Made by a program: the position numbers and the translations under genes. A stretch of 64,000 bases of DNA. It comes from Bradyrhizobium sp. LTSP885. GTDB lineage: Bacteria; Pseudomonadota; Alphaproteobacteria; Rhizobiales; Xanthobacteraceae. This document shows, one piece after another, positions 7,897 to 16,241 of the stretch. The stretch spans positions 1 through 64,000 of the forward strand of contig NZ_JYMT01000018.1 in NCBI RefSeq assembly GCF_000938305.1. Reading direction: 5' to 3'. The notes beneath the pieces are model-generated. The model was given only the letters and a program-made list of their open reading frames with translations. It was not told the DNA's origin and did no database searches. Position 1 is the first letter of the stretch; each line of letters begins with the position of its first letter.

Positions 7897-8883
7897 GTGT
7901 CGGGACAGGCTTTACGGATTGGCACGCGGAAAAGCGTGATGGCGCTGGCGCAGACCGACGAGGTCGCGCGGCTGCTGCGCGCCTCGGCGCCGGACCTTGC
8001 CGTCGACGTCGTCAAGTTCGAAACCCGCGGCGACCAGGACCAGACCAGCAAGCTGCTGCGTCACGGCGGCAAGGGCGGCGCCTTCGTCGCCGAGATCCGC
8101 GAGGCGATGCGATCAGGCACGCTGCAGGCGGCGATGCATTCGCTGAAGGACGTGCCGGGCAACGAGGAAACGCCGGGTCTCGTCATCGCGGCGATGCTTG
8201 CGCGCGACGCCGCCAGCGATTCGCTGGTGCTGCGGCCCGGCCTGTCGCTGGAGACCTTCCGCGCTTCCCGCGGCAAGGGTCTGAAGATCGGCACCAACGC
8301 GGTGCGCCGCGCCGCCTATCTGCGCCGGCTGTTTCCGGAAGCGACAGTGATCCATTATCGCGGCGCCGCCGACACGCGGATCGCAAAGCTCGATCGCGGC
8401 GACAAGCAGCGGCTGCCTGACGGCGGCGAGGTTGGGCCGGCGGATGCGCTGGTGATGGCGCGCTCCGGCCTCGAGCGCATCGGCATGACCGCGCGCATCG
8501 CGCATGATTTCACTGTCGACGAGATGCTGCCGGCCGTTGGCCAAGGCATCGTCGCGGTCGAATGCGTCGACACTGACTGGGCGACGCGCATGCGGCTGGC
8601 TGGAATCGACGACGCGCAGGCGCGGCTCAGCGCCGAAGCCGAACGCGAGGTGCTGTGGGTGCTCAACGGCCATTGCAATTCGCCGATCGCGGGCCACGCC
8701 ACGCTTGTCGACCATGAGATGACGCTGCGCGCGTCTGTGCTCGACGAAACCGGCGACCGCTTCATCGAGGTGGTCAGGCGCGGCGCCGCCGATCGCCCGC
8801 GCGAACTCGGCCGCGCGGTGGGACTCGAACTGCTCGACAAGGGCGCCGCCGAGATCATCGCTCGCACAAGGCCGGACGAGTAG
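7897..8883 (+). CDS. hemC: hydroxymethylbilane synthase (porphobilinogen deaminase), divergent
   Basis: Joins four porphobilinogens into hydroxymethylbilane for haem and corrin synthesis. GTG at 7897 is chosen because it has GCGGAGA upstream and gives the usual N-terminus (LRIGTRKSVMALAQ); a TTG nine codons earlier lacks a ribosome site. The catalytic Asp lies in HSLKDVP. The dipyrromethane-attachment Cys is probably that in NGHCNSPIAGHA, where the family usually has GGCxxPI. The central block TNAVRRAAYLRRLFPEATV also departs from the usual SxRRxAQL form. About 328 aa fits the family. It may be a second, divergent copy rather than the main HemC; this cannot be decided here. Confidence 0.82.
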   Translation: MSGQALRIGTRKSVMALAQTDEVARLLRASAPDLAVDVVKFETRGDQDQTSKLLRHGGKGGAFVAEIREAMRSGTLQAAMHSLKDVPGNEETPGLVIAAMLARDAASDSLVLRPGLSLETFRASRGKGLKIGTNAVRRAAYLRRLFPEATVIHYRGAADTRIAKLDRGDKQRLPDGGEVGPADALVMARSGLERIGMTARIAHDFTVDEMLPAVGQGIVAVECVDTDWATRMRLAGIDDAQARLSAEAEREVLWVLNGHCNSPIAGHATLVDHEMTLRASVLDETGDRFIEVVRRGAADRPRELGRAVGLELLDKGAAEIIARTRPDE

Positions 8884-8890
8884 GGCGCGC

Positions 8891-9580
8891 TTACGAACGT
8901 AGCGGCCAGTTGCCGACGATCCGGAAGCGCGACGGGCCGTCGTCCTGCCTGAACAGCGCGATGCGGTCGATCGCGAGCGTCGTGAGGCCCGTCGCAGCAA
9001 ACCGCTCCCGCAACCACGCCACGATCGGGCCGCGCCGCTCGTCGTTCAGCCGCCCGGTCAGCGTCATGTGGAAACGGAACTCCTCCATCACGTAAGGATA
9101 GCCCCAGCGATCCAGATGTTCGCACTGCCGCGCGGTCAACTTCGCGGGATTGCGCCGCGCACGATCTTCCGGAGAGAGCGGCGCGCGGAAGGCGTCGAAA
9201 TCTCTGACGCAGTCGGCGGCAAGCCGCTCGAGATCGTCCGAACGCCTAGCCGGAATCACGGCGATGAAGCCGCTGATGGCATCGACGATGGGTTCAATCA
9301 CCGGAATGCGCCTGATACGGCCGGCGAAGGTGGCGCAGGCGTCGAGGAGGTCGGCCTCGCGCTTGCCGTCGGCCAGCGACATCGGCGCCTTCAGCGTGGC
9401 GTGGAAGCCGTATTTGCGTGGGTCCTGCGTCACCTCGCGCCAGTCTGGTGCGACAGCATCGGGGAATGGCAGATCGTCGCCATCAGCGGCATCGTAGCCG
9501 AGCAGCGTCGAACCGAAACGGTGCAGTACGCTGTCGGGCGACGGTGCGTAGTAGATCGCGTAGCGCGGATGATTTGCCAT
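8891..9580 (-). CDS. DUF1045 2H-phosphoesterase-type protein of phosphonate loci
   Basis: A 229-aa protein of the DUF1045 family (known from phosphonate operons). Two HxT-containing motifs of the 2H phosphoesterase fold are clear: YGFHATLKAP near residue 60 and FRFHMTLTGR near residue 170. 2H enzymes open cyclic phosphodiesters. In the C-P lyase pathway the product 5-phosphoribosyl 1,2-cyclic phosphate must be opened, normally by PhnP. No phnP is seen in this locus, so this protein is the likely functional substitute (inference). It is the last gene of a minus-strand unit with a PhnM-like gene and an acyltransferase, starting 21 bases after the PhnM-like stop. Confidence 0.85.
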   Translation of the reverse strand: MANHPRYAIYYAPSPDSVLHRFGSTLLGYDAADGDDLPFPDAVAPDWREVTQDPRKYGFHATLKAPMSLADGKREADLLDACATFAGRIRRIPVIEPIVDAISGFIAVIPARRSDDLERLAADCVRDFDAFRAPLSPEDRARRNPAKLTARQCEHLDRWGYPYVMEEFRFHMTLTGRLNDERRGPIVAWLRERFAATGLTTLAIDRIALFRQDDGPSRFRIVGNWPLRS

Positions 9581-9601
9581 GACCGCCAGAATAGAGCCGC
9601 C

Positions 9602-10774
9602 TTACGCCGTCGCAACTGTCTTGCGCGACGCGAGCGAATGAACCAGGCGGCCGGCATCCGTCAGATGCACAAGCCGTCCGGCGGCGACGACGGCGACGAT
9701 TCGTGGCCGCAGCGGCACCTTGTCGTCGACGATGATGATATCGGCGCGGCGGCCTGCGGCCAGCACGCCGCGATCGGCGAGGCCAGCGGCGCGCGCCGGC
9801 GCCGACGAGATCAGGTCCCAGGCCTTGGCGAGCGGCAGCGTGCCGTCGGCGGCGAGGCGGAACGCTGCCAGCAGCTGCGCCGGATAATAATAGTCGGACG
9901 CCAGCACCGAGCAGAGGCCCTTCGCGATCATGTCGGAGGCCTTGGTCCAGCCGGTGTGGCTGCCGCCGCGCACCACATTGGGCGCGCCGAACACGATGAA
10001 GTCGCCGGCATCAGCGGCGTCGCGCGCTGTCTCCTCATTGACGGGGAATTCGGCGATCGTGACACCCAGTGTGCGGAAGTCCTGACGCATGGCGGGGCTG
10101 TTGTCATCATGCGAGAGCATCCGGACGCCGGCCGCGCGCGCGGCAGCGGCCAGGCGCGCGATCGAGGCCGGCACATCGGGGCGGCGGGCGGCGACCTGGT
10201 CGAGCAGCTCATTGACGGCTTCGATCGAGAGCCCGGCGCGTTCGGCCAGGCGGCCGCGCTTCTCGGGCTTCACGTGGCTGTGGTCGTTGAACGCGAACAG
10301 GTCGATGCGGCCCTCGGTGAGCCATTCAGTGATCTCGGCCTCGGCTTCGAGATTATGGGTCTCGTGGCGGAGATGAAAGCGGGTATCGGCGGCAAGCTGA
10401 GGCCGCAACGCCTCGATCGTATCCAGCAATGTCCGCGCATTGTCAGCGCTGCGCAGGCCGGGCTCCCACGACCAGGTCGTGCCATGGAAGACGGTGGTGA
10501 TGCCGTTAGCGATCGCCTGCCGGTCGCTGTCAACAAGCGCGACGTCGGTCGGGAAGTCGACGCCGGGGCGCGGCATCATCTGGCGTTCGAAGGCGTCGCC
10601 GTGCAGGTCGACGATACCAGGCAGCACCAGGAATCCCTTGGCATCGATATGGAGCGTGGCGCGGCCCTGTTCGGCGTCGAGTGCGTCGATGTCGCGGCCG
10701 GCGATCCGCAGCGAGGTCTCGGTGAACGCGCCGTCAACCAGCGCGCGTCCGCCTTCGATGAAAATGTCAGTCAC
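9602..10774 (-). CDS. PhnM-like amidohydrolase (second copy in the locus)
   Basis: Amidohydrolase-superfamily protein of 390 aa related to alpha-D-ribose 1-methylphosphonate 5-triphosphate diphosphatase. It shares with the PhnM at 20860 the blocks [18 protein letters not shown] and [12 protein letters not shown] and the C-terminal GRRADIIIV. It differs at the first metal motif: [10 protein letters not shown] here versus ELHTDHLEMH there. The start overlaps the stop of the acyltransferase gene (ATGA), and a DUF1045 phosphoesterase follows. Its role may be diphosphatase activity on a related ribosyl-triphosphate intermediate, or a redundant PhnM; the altered metal motif argues for a different substrate. 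Confidence 0.87.
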   Translation of the reverse strand: MTDIFIEGGRALVDGAFTETSLRIAGRDIDALDAEQGRATLHIDAKGFLVLPGIVDLHGDAFERQMMPRPGVDFPTDVALVDSDRQAIANGITTVFHGTTWSWEPGLRSADNARTLLDTIEALRPQLAADTRFHLRHETHNLEAEAEITEWLTEGRIDLFAFNDHSHVKPEKRGRLAERAGLSIEAVNELLDQVAARRPDVPASIARLAAAARAAGVRMLSHDDNSPAMRQDFRTLGVTIAEFPVNEETARDAADAGDFIVFGAPNVVRGGSHTGWTKASDMIAKGLCSVLASDYYYPAQLLAAFRLAADGTLPLAKAWDLISSAPARAAGLADRGVLAAGRRADIIIVDDKVPLRPRIVAVVAAGRLVHLTDAGRLVHSLASRKTVATA

Positions 10775-11436
10775 GATGCGGCACTCCGAGTCTTGTCTTG
10801 TGATTGGGCCACAGCTTCGGCCTCGTATTTGTCGAGGAAGTCTTCCACCGAAAGGTTGCGAAAATCGGGCAGGGCGCGGCGAAGCGTCTCATGATCCCAG
10901 TCCCACCACGCCAGCGCAGTGAGACGGTCGGCGACCGCTTCCGAAAAGCGCCGCTTGATCGGTCGTGCCGGATTACCACCGACGATGGTATAGGGTGGCA
11001 CGTCCTTGGTCACAACAGCGCCGGCAGCAATGACCGCGCCGGTGCCGATGTTGCGGCCGGCCAGCACCACAGCGCCGTGACCGACCCAGACGTCATGGCT
11101 GATATGCACGTGGTGCGCACGTCGCCAGTTGAAGAAGTCAGTGTCGTCGCTCTCGCCGGGAAAATAGGCGCTGGCCCGGTAGGTAAAATGCGCCTGCGTG
11201 GCGCGGTGCATCGGATGATTGCCGGGATTGATCCGGGTCATCGCCGCGATCGAGCAAAATCTTCCGATCGTGGTGTAGGTGATCTGGCTGTCGTTCACGA
11301 CATAGGAATAGTCGTCCATGCTGACTTCGAGCAGGATGGTGCGTGCGCCGACCTCGGTGTAGGTGCCGAGCTTGCTCTCGCGGACGGACGCTGTGGGGTC
11401 GATGGTCGGGACGACCGAGAGTGTTTTTCCGGCCAT
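10771..11436 (-). CDS. phosphonate-locus left-handed beta-helix acyltransferase
   Basis: Hexapeptide-repeat acetyltransferase of 221 aa of the type found in phn clusters. The beta-helix repeats run through the centre ([51 protein letters not shown]). An active-site His is likely in the HHVHIS or WVGHGA region. ATG at 11436 is selected because GGAGG sits five bases upstream; a GTG four codons earlier overlaps that site and is unlikely. The acceptor may be an aminoalkylphosphonate, by analogy with PhnO, which is otherwise missing. First gene of the minus-strand phn unit, behind PHO-box-like repeats. Confidence 0.85.
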   Translation of the reverse strand: MAGKTLSVVPTIDPTASVRESKLGTYTEVGARTILLEVSMDDYSYVVNDSQITYTTIGRFCSIAAMTRINPGNHPMHRATQAHFTYRASAYFPGESDDTDFFNWRRAHHVHISHDVWVGHGAVVLAGRNIGTGAVIAAGAVVTKDVPPYTIVGGNPARPIKRRFSEAVADRLTALAWWDWDHETLRRALPDFRNLSVEDFLDKYEAEAVAQSQDKTRSAAS

Positions 11437-11491
11437 CAGGGCCTCCACAAATCATGGCTTCCGGGAGATGCGCTCGTCATCACGGTGCATG

Positions 11492-11520
11492 ATGACAACA
11501 GCATGACGTCACGATGACTG
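11492..11520 (-). promoter_or_regulatory. triple PHO-box-like direct repeat facing the minus-strand phn unit
   Basis: On the minus strand three 7-mers recur with 4-base spacers, an exact 11-base period: CAGTCAT, ACGTCAT and TTGTCAT. The PhoB consensus half-site is CTGTCAT with the same 7-4-7 layout, so the units match at 6, 5 and 6 of 7 positions. The array ends about 55 bases upstream of the acyltransferase ATG, a suitable place for a PhoB-activated promoter. Confidence 0.7.
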
Positions 11521-11559
11521 CAACCATAGTGGTGTGGACGATCGCCGCACCGCAGCAGT

Positions 11560-11577
11560 ACGTCACATAACTGTTAA
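11560..11577 (+). promoter_or_regulatory. PHO-box-like site upstream of phnC
   Basis: ACGTCAC-ATAA-CTGTTAA reads as two degenerate PhoB half-sites (5 of 7 each against CTGTCAT) with the correct 4-base spacer, on the strand facing phnC and 46 bases before its ATG. A weak -10-like GATAGC follows about nine bases later. It lies in the same intergenic region as the stronger triple array for the opposite unit. Confidence 0.5.
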
Positions 11578-11623
11578 ACACCGGGGATAGCGATGGCCTA
11601 ACACGACGTGGTTGGAGCATTGC

Positions 11624-12439
11624 ATGCTGGTGGTTGAAGGTTTGACGTGCCGCTTCGGCACAAAAGCCGCGGTCGACAACGCATCGTTCTCGATTGCGCC
11701 GGGTGCCTTCGTCGGCGTGATCGGCCGCTCCGGTGCCGGCAAGTCGACCCTGCTTCGCATGATCAACCGCCTCGCCGATCCCACCTCCGGCCGCATCCTG
11801 TTCGAAGACGTCGACGTGACCTCGCTGCATGGCAAAGCGCTGCGGCAGTGGCGGGCGCGCTCGGCGATGATCTTCCAGCAGTTCAACCTGGTCGGCCGGC
11901 TCGACGTCCTGACCAACGTGCTGATGGGCCGGCTCGCCGGGATCCCGTCGTGGCGCTCGCTGGCGCAGATGTGGCCGGAGCAGGACCGGGCGCTGGCGAT
12001 GTCCGCGCTCGAGCAGTTCGATATCGCCCAGCTTGCGGCGCAGCGCGCCGACCAACTCTCGGGCGGCCAGCAGCAGCGCGTCGCGATCGCCCGCGCGCTG
12101 GTGCAGGAGCCCGACATCATCCTCGCCGACGAGCCGATTGCCTCGCTCGATCCGCGCAACACCAAGATCGTGATGGACGCGCTGCTGCGCATCAACAAGC
12201 ACTTTGGTATCACGGTGCTCTGCAACCTGCATTCGCTGGACCTGGCGCGCAGCTATTGCGATCGCCTGATCGGCATGTCCGCAGGCCGCGTGGTGTTCGA
12301 CGGCGCACCCGCGATGCTGACCGATCATATCGCGCGCGAGCTCTACGACCTCGAGGCCAACGACGTCATGGGGACGGCGCCGCTGCCCGCGCCCGACGAC
12401 GCAACCGTTCCGGCGCTCGGCACCGCAGCCGCGGCCTGA
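11624..12439 (+). CDS. phnC: phosphonate ABC transporter ATP-binding protein PhnC
   Basis: ATPase of the phosphonate importer (271 aa). Walker A is GRSGAGKST, the Q-loop lies in MIFQQFNL, the ABC signature is LSGGQQQR, Walker B is IILADEP with the catalytic Glu, and the switch His is in [11 protein letters not shown] 11624 has GGAG six bases upstream; the TTG four codons earlier overlaps this site. The C-terminal tail is Ala/Pro-rich. First gene of phnCDEE, immediately behind a PHO-box-like site, so probably induced by phosphate starvation. Confidence 0.95.
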   Translation: MLVVEGLTCRFGTKAAVDNASFSIAPGAFVGVIGRSGAGKSTLLRMINRLADPTSGRILFEDVDVTSLHGKALRQWRARSAMIFQQFNLVGRLDVLTNVLMGRLAGIPSWRSLAQMWPEQDRALAMSALEQFDIAQLAAQRADQLSGGQQQRVAIARALVQEPDIILADEPIASLDPRNTKIVMDALLRINKHFGITVLCNLHSLDLARSYCDRLIGMSAGRVVFDGAPAMLTDHIARELYDLEANDVMGTAPLPAPDDATVPALGTAAAA

Positions 12440-12464
12440 GCGCTGCGCATTTTCCGATCAGGAT

Positions 12465-12485
12465 GGCCGGGCATTTCGCCCGGCC
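12465..12485. other. perfect stem-loop between phnC and phnD
   Basis: GGCCGGGC and GCCCGGCC form an 8-bp stem around the loop ATTTC in the 78-base gap between phnC and phnD. No T-run follows. Such intercistronic stems often protect one part of an mRNA and allow higher expression of the binding-protein gene; that role is inferred. Confidence 0.6.
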
Positions 12486-12517
12486 CAACAGGCGTAACCA
12501 CAACAAGAGGGTTTGAC

Positions 12518-13447
12518 ATGATCACTCGTCGCATCGTTCTGGCCGGCGCCGCCGCGCTGGCGTTTGCCGGCTCGGCCTCGGCCGAAGACTGGAAGACGAA
12601 ATATCCGGAGATCACCTTCGCCGTGATCCCGTCCGAAAACGGCTCTGGCGTGACCGAGCGCTATGGACCGTTCGTGAGCTATCTGTCCAAGGAGCTTGGC
12701 ATCAAGGTGAACCTGCGCGTCGCCAACGACTATGCGGCCGTGATCGAAGGCCAGCGCGCCGGCAACATCCAGATCGGTTATTACGGCCCGGCGTCGTTCG
12801 CGCGCGCCCGTCTCACCGGCGTCAAGACCGATGCCTTCGTGATCGACGTCAATGCCGACGGCTCGAAGGGCTATTATTCGGTGTTCTACGTGCTCGCCAA
12901 GAGCCCGTACCAGAAGATCGAGGACCTCAAGGGCAAGAATCTCGGCCTGGTCGACCCGAACTCGACCTCCGGCAACAACATGCCGCGCTTCAAGCTGAAC
13001 CAGATGGGAATCGATCCGGACGCCTATTTCTCCAAGGCGATCTTCACCGGCAGCCATGAGAACGCCGTGCTGGCGCTGGCGCAGGGCACCGTCGACGTCG
13101 CCGCCAACTGGTGGAACGCCGATGACGATTCGAACCTCACCCGCATGCTGAACAAGAACATGGTGAAGTCGAGCGACGGTACGCCGCTCAAGAAGGAAGA
13201 CTTCCGCATCATCGTGAAGTCCGACCTCATCATCAACTCGCCTTACGCCTATCTCGAGAGCCTTCCGGACGACATGAAAGCCGCGATCAAGCAGGTGTTC
13301 CTCGATGCCGCCAAGAAGGATCCGGAAGCGTACAAGAAGCTCTCCGACGGCAAGAACCTGCCGTGGCAGCCGATCACCAACGCCGACTACGACAAGACCA
13401 TCGAGCTGATCAAGTTCGTGGACAATCTGCGCAAGAAGGCGTCCTGA
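12518..13447 (+). CDS. phnD: phosphonate ABC transporter substrate-binding protein PhnD
   Basis: Periplasmic phosphonate-binding protein of 309 aa. The Sec signal peptide is MITRRIVLAGAAALAFAGSASA. The mature part has the PhnD family look: FAVIPSENGSGVTERYGPF near the N-terminus, GYYGPASFARA, the ligand-loop DPNSTSGNNMPRF, and GTVDVAANWWNADD. A good ribosome site (AGAGGG) precedes the ATG. Hairpins lie on both sides of the gene, as is usual for binding proteins that are made in excess over their permeases. Confidence 0.95.
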   Translation: MITRRIVLAGAAALAFAGSASAEDWKTKYPEITFAVIPSENGSGVTERYGPFVSYLSKELGIKVNLRVANDYAAVIEGQRAGNIQIGYYGPASFARARLTGVKTDAFVIDVNADGSKGYYSVFYVLAKSPYQKIEDLKGKNLGLVDPNSTSGNNMPRFKLNQMGIDPDAYFSKAIFTGSHENAVLALAQGTVDVAANWWNADDDSNLTRMLNKNMVKSSDGTPLKKEDFRIIVKSDLIINSPYAYLESLPDDMKAAIKQVFLDAAKKDPEAYKKLSDGKNLPWQPITNADYDKTIELIKFVDNLRKKAS

Positions 13448-13465
13448 TCGATCCGCAAACGAATT

Positions 13466-13493
13466 GGGCCGGGTTAGATAACCCGGCCCTTTT
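13466..13493 (+). terminator. terminator-like hairpin after phnD
   Basis: GGGCCGGGTT pairs perfectly with AACCCGGCCC around the loop AGAT and is followed by TTTT. It lies 18 bases after the phnD stop. The shape is that of an intrinsic terminator, so transcription into the phnE genes is probably partial (attenuation after phnD). Confidence 0.75.
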
Positions 13494-13527
13494 CCGTTCA
13501 ACCCTTAAGGCAGATCGGCCCGCGTCG

Positions 13528-14412
13528 ATGGCGACCGCCATATCCATCCTTCCGGCCCAGCAACTTGCGGTGCTGAATGACGCCTATCGCAAGGCGGTGG
13601 CGCGCAAGCGGCTGAAGATGACGATCGCCGCTGCGGTGTTTTGTGCAGCGCTGCTGATTGCCGCAATTGGCGCCGAGGTGAACCTGCGCACGCTGTTCAC
13701 CTATTTCGGCAATTTCATCAGCTATTTCGACCGCATCCTGACGCTCGATTCCGGCGCGCGGGTCTGGACCGATCCGGCCGAATGGTTCTGGGGCTGGAAG
13801 AAGTGGCTGCGGATGCTCGGCGAGACGTTGCTCATCAGCTATGTCGGGACGCTGATCGGTGCGGTGTTTGCCTTCGCGCTGAATTTCTTCGCCGCACAGA
13901 ACACCTCGCCTTCGCGGTGGCTGCGCTTCACGGTGCGTCGCCTGCTGGAATTCGCCCGCACCGTGCCCGGCATCGTATTCGCGTTGATCTTCGTCATCGC
14001 CTTCGGTCTCGGACCGATGGCCGGCGTGCTCGCGATCGCGATCCATTCGACCGGCGCGCTTGGAAAACTGTTCGCCGAGATCGTCGAGAACGCGGACATG
14101 AAGCCGGTCGAGGGCATCCGTTCCACCGGCGCGAGCTGGCTGTCCTGCATGCGCTTTGCCGTGCTGCCGCAGGTCGTGACCGGCTATGCCAGCTATGCGC
14201 TGCTGCGATTTGAGGTCAACGTCCGCGAAGCGTCCGTGATGGGCTTTGTCGGTGCCGGCGGCATCGGTCAGGAGTTCGTGGTCGCGATCCGCAAGTTCTA
14301 CTATTCCGATGTCAGCGCCATTCTCGTCACCATCATCGTCACGGTCTTCATCATTGATATCTCGACGGGCTGGCTGCGCGCGCGGCTGTTCGGCAAGGAG
14401 ACCCGCCGATGA
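13528..14412 (+). CDS. phnE: phosphonate ABC transporter permease PhnE (first copy)
   Basis: Inner-membrane permease of 294 aa. Several hydrophobic segments are visible: one near residues 34-52, then a cluster from about residue 100 to 200, and a last one before the C-terminus. The coupling region EGIRSTGASWLSCMRFAVLPQV carries the EAA-type loop that contacts PhnC, and GFVGAGGIGQEF is a family block. ATG 13528 has only a weak ribosome site, in keeping with low permease yield behind the hairpin after phnD. The stop overlaps the second phnE start (ATGA). Confidence 0.93.
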   Translation: MATAISILPAQQLAVLNDAYRKAVARKRLKMTIAAAVFCAALLIAAIGAEVNLRTLFTYFGNFISYFDRILTLDSGARVWTDPAEWFWGWKKWLRMLGETLLISYVGTLIGAVFAFALNFFAAQNTSPSRWLRFTVRRLLEFARTVPGIVFALIFVIAFGLGPMAGVLAIAIHSTGALGKLFAEIVENADMKPVEGIRSTGASWLSCMRFAVLPQVVTGYASYALLRFEVNVREASVMGFVGAGGIGQEFVVAIRKFYYSDVSAILVTIIVTVFIIDISTGWLRARLFGKETRR

Positions 14413-15257
14413 GCCAGTTGCCGAAGCCGGACACCGAGCTGCTGCGCTCGAAGTACCCTGATGTGTTCGCCCGGCCTGCCTCGGCGCGGCTGGCGATGCC
14501 AGCGACGATCGCAGCCGCGCTCGCGATCTTCGTGTTCGGGCTGGTCGATCTCGACTTCTCGCCGTCGAAGCTGATTTCGGGCGTCAGTCAGCTCGGCTGG
14601 ATCACCATGATGATGATCCCGCCGAATCCCGGCGCGTCGTTTCCGCTCTACATGCAGGCGCTCGGCGAAACGCTGTCGATCGCGCTGCTCGGCACCACGC
14701 TCGCGGCGATCCTGGCGCTGCCGGTGAGCCTGCTGGCGGCGCGCAACATCATCCCCTCGAACCTGATCCGCTTTCCGGTGCGCCGCTTCCTGGATTCGAT
14801 CCGCGGCGTTGATACGCTGATCTGGGCGCTGGTCTGGATCAACGTCGTCGGCCTCGGCCCGTTCGCCGGCGTGCTGGCGATCATGGTGTCGGACTTCGGC
14901 GCGTTCGGAAAGCTGTTCTCGGAGGCGATCGAGGGCGCCGACCGCAAGCAGGTCGAGGGCATCAGAGCCTCTGGCGGCAGCGTGCTGCATGAAATCCGTT
15001 TCGGCCTGTTGCCGCAGGTGTTGCCGGTGATTGCGGGGCAGGTGCTCTATTTCATCGAGTCGAACACGCGTTCGGCCACCATCATCGGCATCGTCGGCGC
15101 CGGCGGCATCGGCCTGCAACTGGCCGAGCAGATCCGCGTGCTGGAGTGGCAGAAGGTGTCGTTCCTGATCCTGATGATCCTGATCGCGGTTGCCGCGATC
15201 GATTTCATCTCGAGCAAGCTGCGCTTTGCGATCATCGGACAACGGGCGGTGGCCTAG
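14409..15257 (+). CDS. phnE: phosphonate ABC transporter permease PhnE (second copy)
   Basis: Second PhnE permease, 282 aa, with the same architecture: an N-terminal membrane segment (about residues 29-48), a permease core and an EAA-type loop EGIRASGGSVLHEIRFGLLPQVLP. IGIVGAGGIGLQL matches the same block in the first copy. Two non-identical phnE genes in tandem are common in alphaproteobacterial phn loci, where the two permeases presumably form a heterodimer. Translation is coupled to the first copy by ATGA overlap. Confidence 0.94.
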   Translation: MSQLPKPDTELLRSKYPDVFARPASARLAMPATIAAALAIFVFGLVDLDFSPSKLISGVSQLGWITMMMIPPNPGASFPLYMQALGETLSIALLGTTLAAILALPVSLLAARNIIPSNLIRFPVRRFLDSIRGVDTLIWALVWINVVGLGPFAGVLAIMVSDFGAFGKLFSEAIEGADRKQVEGIRASGGSVLHEIRFGLLPQVLPVIAGQVLYFIESNTRSATIIGIVGAGGIGLQLAEQIRVLEWQKVSFLILMILIAVAAIDFISSKLRFAIIGQRAVA

Positions 15258-15284
15258 GAAGCCACCTCGCTCCGCTCTTCCTAT

Positions 15285-15431
15285 CCTTCTCCCCTTGTGG
15301 GAGAAGGTGGCGCGAAGCGCCGGATGAGGGGTATCTCTCCGCGAACTCAGAACGAGAGAATGCGCGGAGAGATACCCCTCACCCGGATCGCATCTGGCGA
15401 TGCGATCCGACCTCTCCCACAAGGGGAGAGG
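15285..15431. repeat. palindromic intergenic repeat, family A
   Basis: About 147 bases between the convergent phnE and phnF genes. It opens with CCTTCTCCCCTTGTGGGAG and closes with the complementary CTCTCCCACAAGGGGAG. Internally GGGGTATCTCTCCGCG pairs with CGCGGAGAGATACCCC. A relative lies at 47281-47424. The whole unit could fold into a long branched hairpin and may also end transcription from both sides. Confidence 0.8.
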
Positions 15432-15455
15432 TGCACCGTGAGTGTGGCGGCACAC

Positions 15456-16181
15456 TCAACTGTTCTCCACCAGAAACTCGACGCGCTCCGCGGCAAAGCG
15501 CGAGCGCTTGGTGACCAGCGGCTTGTCCGTGGGATCCACGTCGGTGGAGTCAACGACCAGCACGGGGCGGCCGAGCGCGAGGTCGAGCCGTGCGGCGTCG
15601 GTGGCGTCGGCGATCGCCGCGGTGATCCGGGTCGAGGAACGCCGGTAATCCTTGACGCCGTAATGCGCCAGCAGCTTGGTCATCGAGCGGACATTGGCGA
15701 ACACGCTGCCGGCGTCGGGAAAGCGCTCGGCCGACAGCCAGGTGGTCGACACGCAGATCGGCGTGCGGTCGGCGAGCCGCACCGACTCGATCCGGATCAG
15801 CGGCGCGCCAATCTTTAAGCCAAGTTCGCGCGCGATTTCGCGGGTGGCGATATCGTCACCGGCATCGATCAACTGGCCGCGCGGCTCATGGCCGCCGGCG
15901 CCGACGATCTCGGAAAACCGCGTACGTGAGCGCAGCGGATAGGCGAGGCGCTGGGCCTCGACATAAGTGCCGCTGCCGCGCTCGGCGCGCACCAGGCCGC
16001 GTTCGGCGAGCGCCGCGAGCGCGCGCCGCACGGTGTGGCGGTTGACGCGATAAGTCTCGGCGATCTCGACCTCGCCGGGCAGCTTCTCACCCGCGGCAAA
16101 GCGACCGTCGGCGATGCCGCGCTCGATGCCGTCGGCAACCTGCCGCCACAAGGCGACGCCGGAACTCTCCTGCATGCTCAT
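15456..16181 (-). CDS. phnF: GntR/HutC-family phosphonate regulator PhnF
   Basis: Transcription regulator of 241 aa. The N-terminal winged helix-turn-helix is typical of GntR proteins (LWRQVADGIERGIADGRFAAGEKLPGE, then RVNRHTVRRALAALAERGLV and GSGTYV). The C-terminal part is a UTRA ligand-binding domain of the HutC group. It diverges from phnG with a 105-base gap that contains a perfect inverted repeat, the likely operator. PhnF proteins usually repress phn genes until phosphonate or a pathway intermediate is present. Confidence 0.92.
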   Translation of the reverse strand: MSMQESSGVALWRQVADGIERGIADGRFAAGEKLPGEVEIAETYRVNRHTVRRALAALAERGLVRAERGSGTYVEAQRLAYPLRSRTRFSEIVGAGGHEPRGQLIDAGDDIATREIARELGLKIGAPLIRIESVRLADRTPICVSTTWLSAERFPDAGSVFANVRSMTKLLAHYGVKDYRRSSTRITAAIADATDAARLDLALGRPVLVVDSTDVDPTDKPLVTKRSRFAAERVEFLVENS

Positions 16182-16209
16182 GGCGCGGTGATACCTAGAA
16201 ATCGTCGAT

Positions 16210-16227
16210 TTGTCACGAAACGGTCAT
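16210..16227 (+). promoter_or_regulatory. PHO-box-like site upstream of phnG
   Basis: TTGTCAC-GAAA-CGGTCAT: two half-sites close to the PhoB consensus (5 and 6 of 7 against CTGTCAT) with the exact 4-base spacer. The site is oriented toward phnG, 59 bases upstream of its ATG and 14 bases before the PhnF-type operator. A weak -10-like TAAGAA starts ten bases after the box. Confidence 0.68.
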
Positions 16228-16241
16228 TGGCGTTCGCTAAG

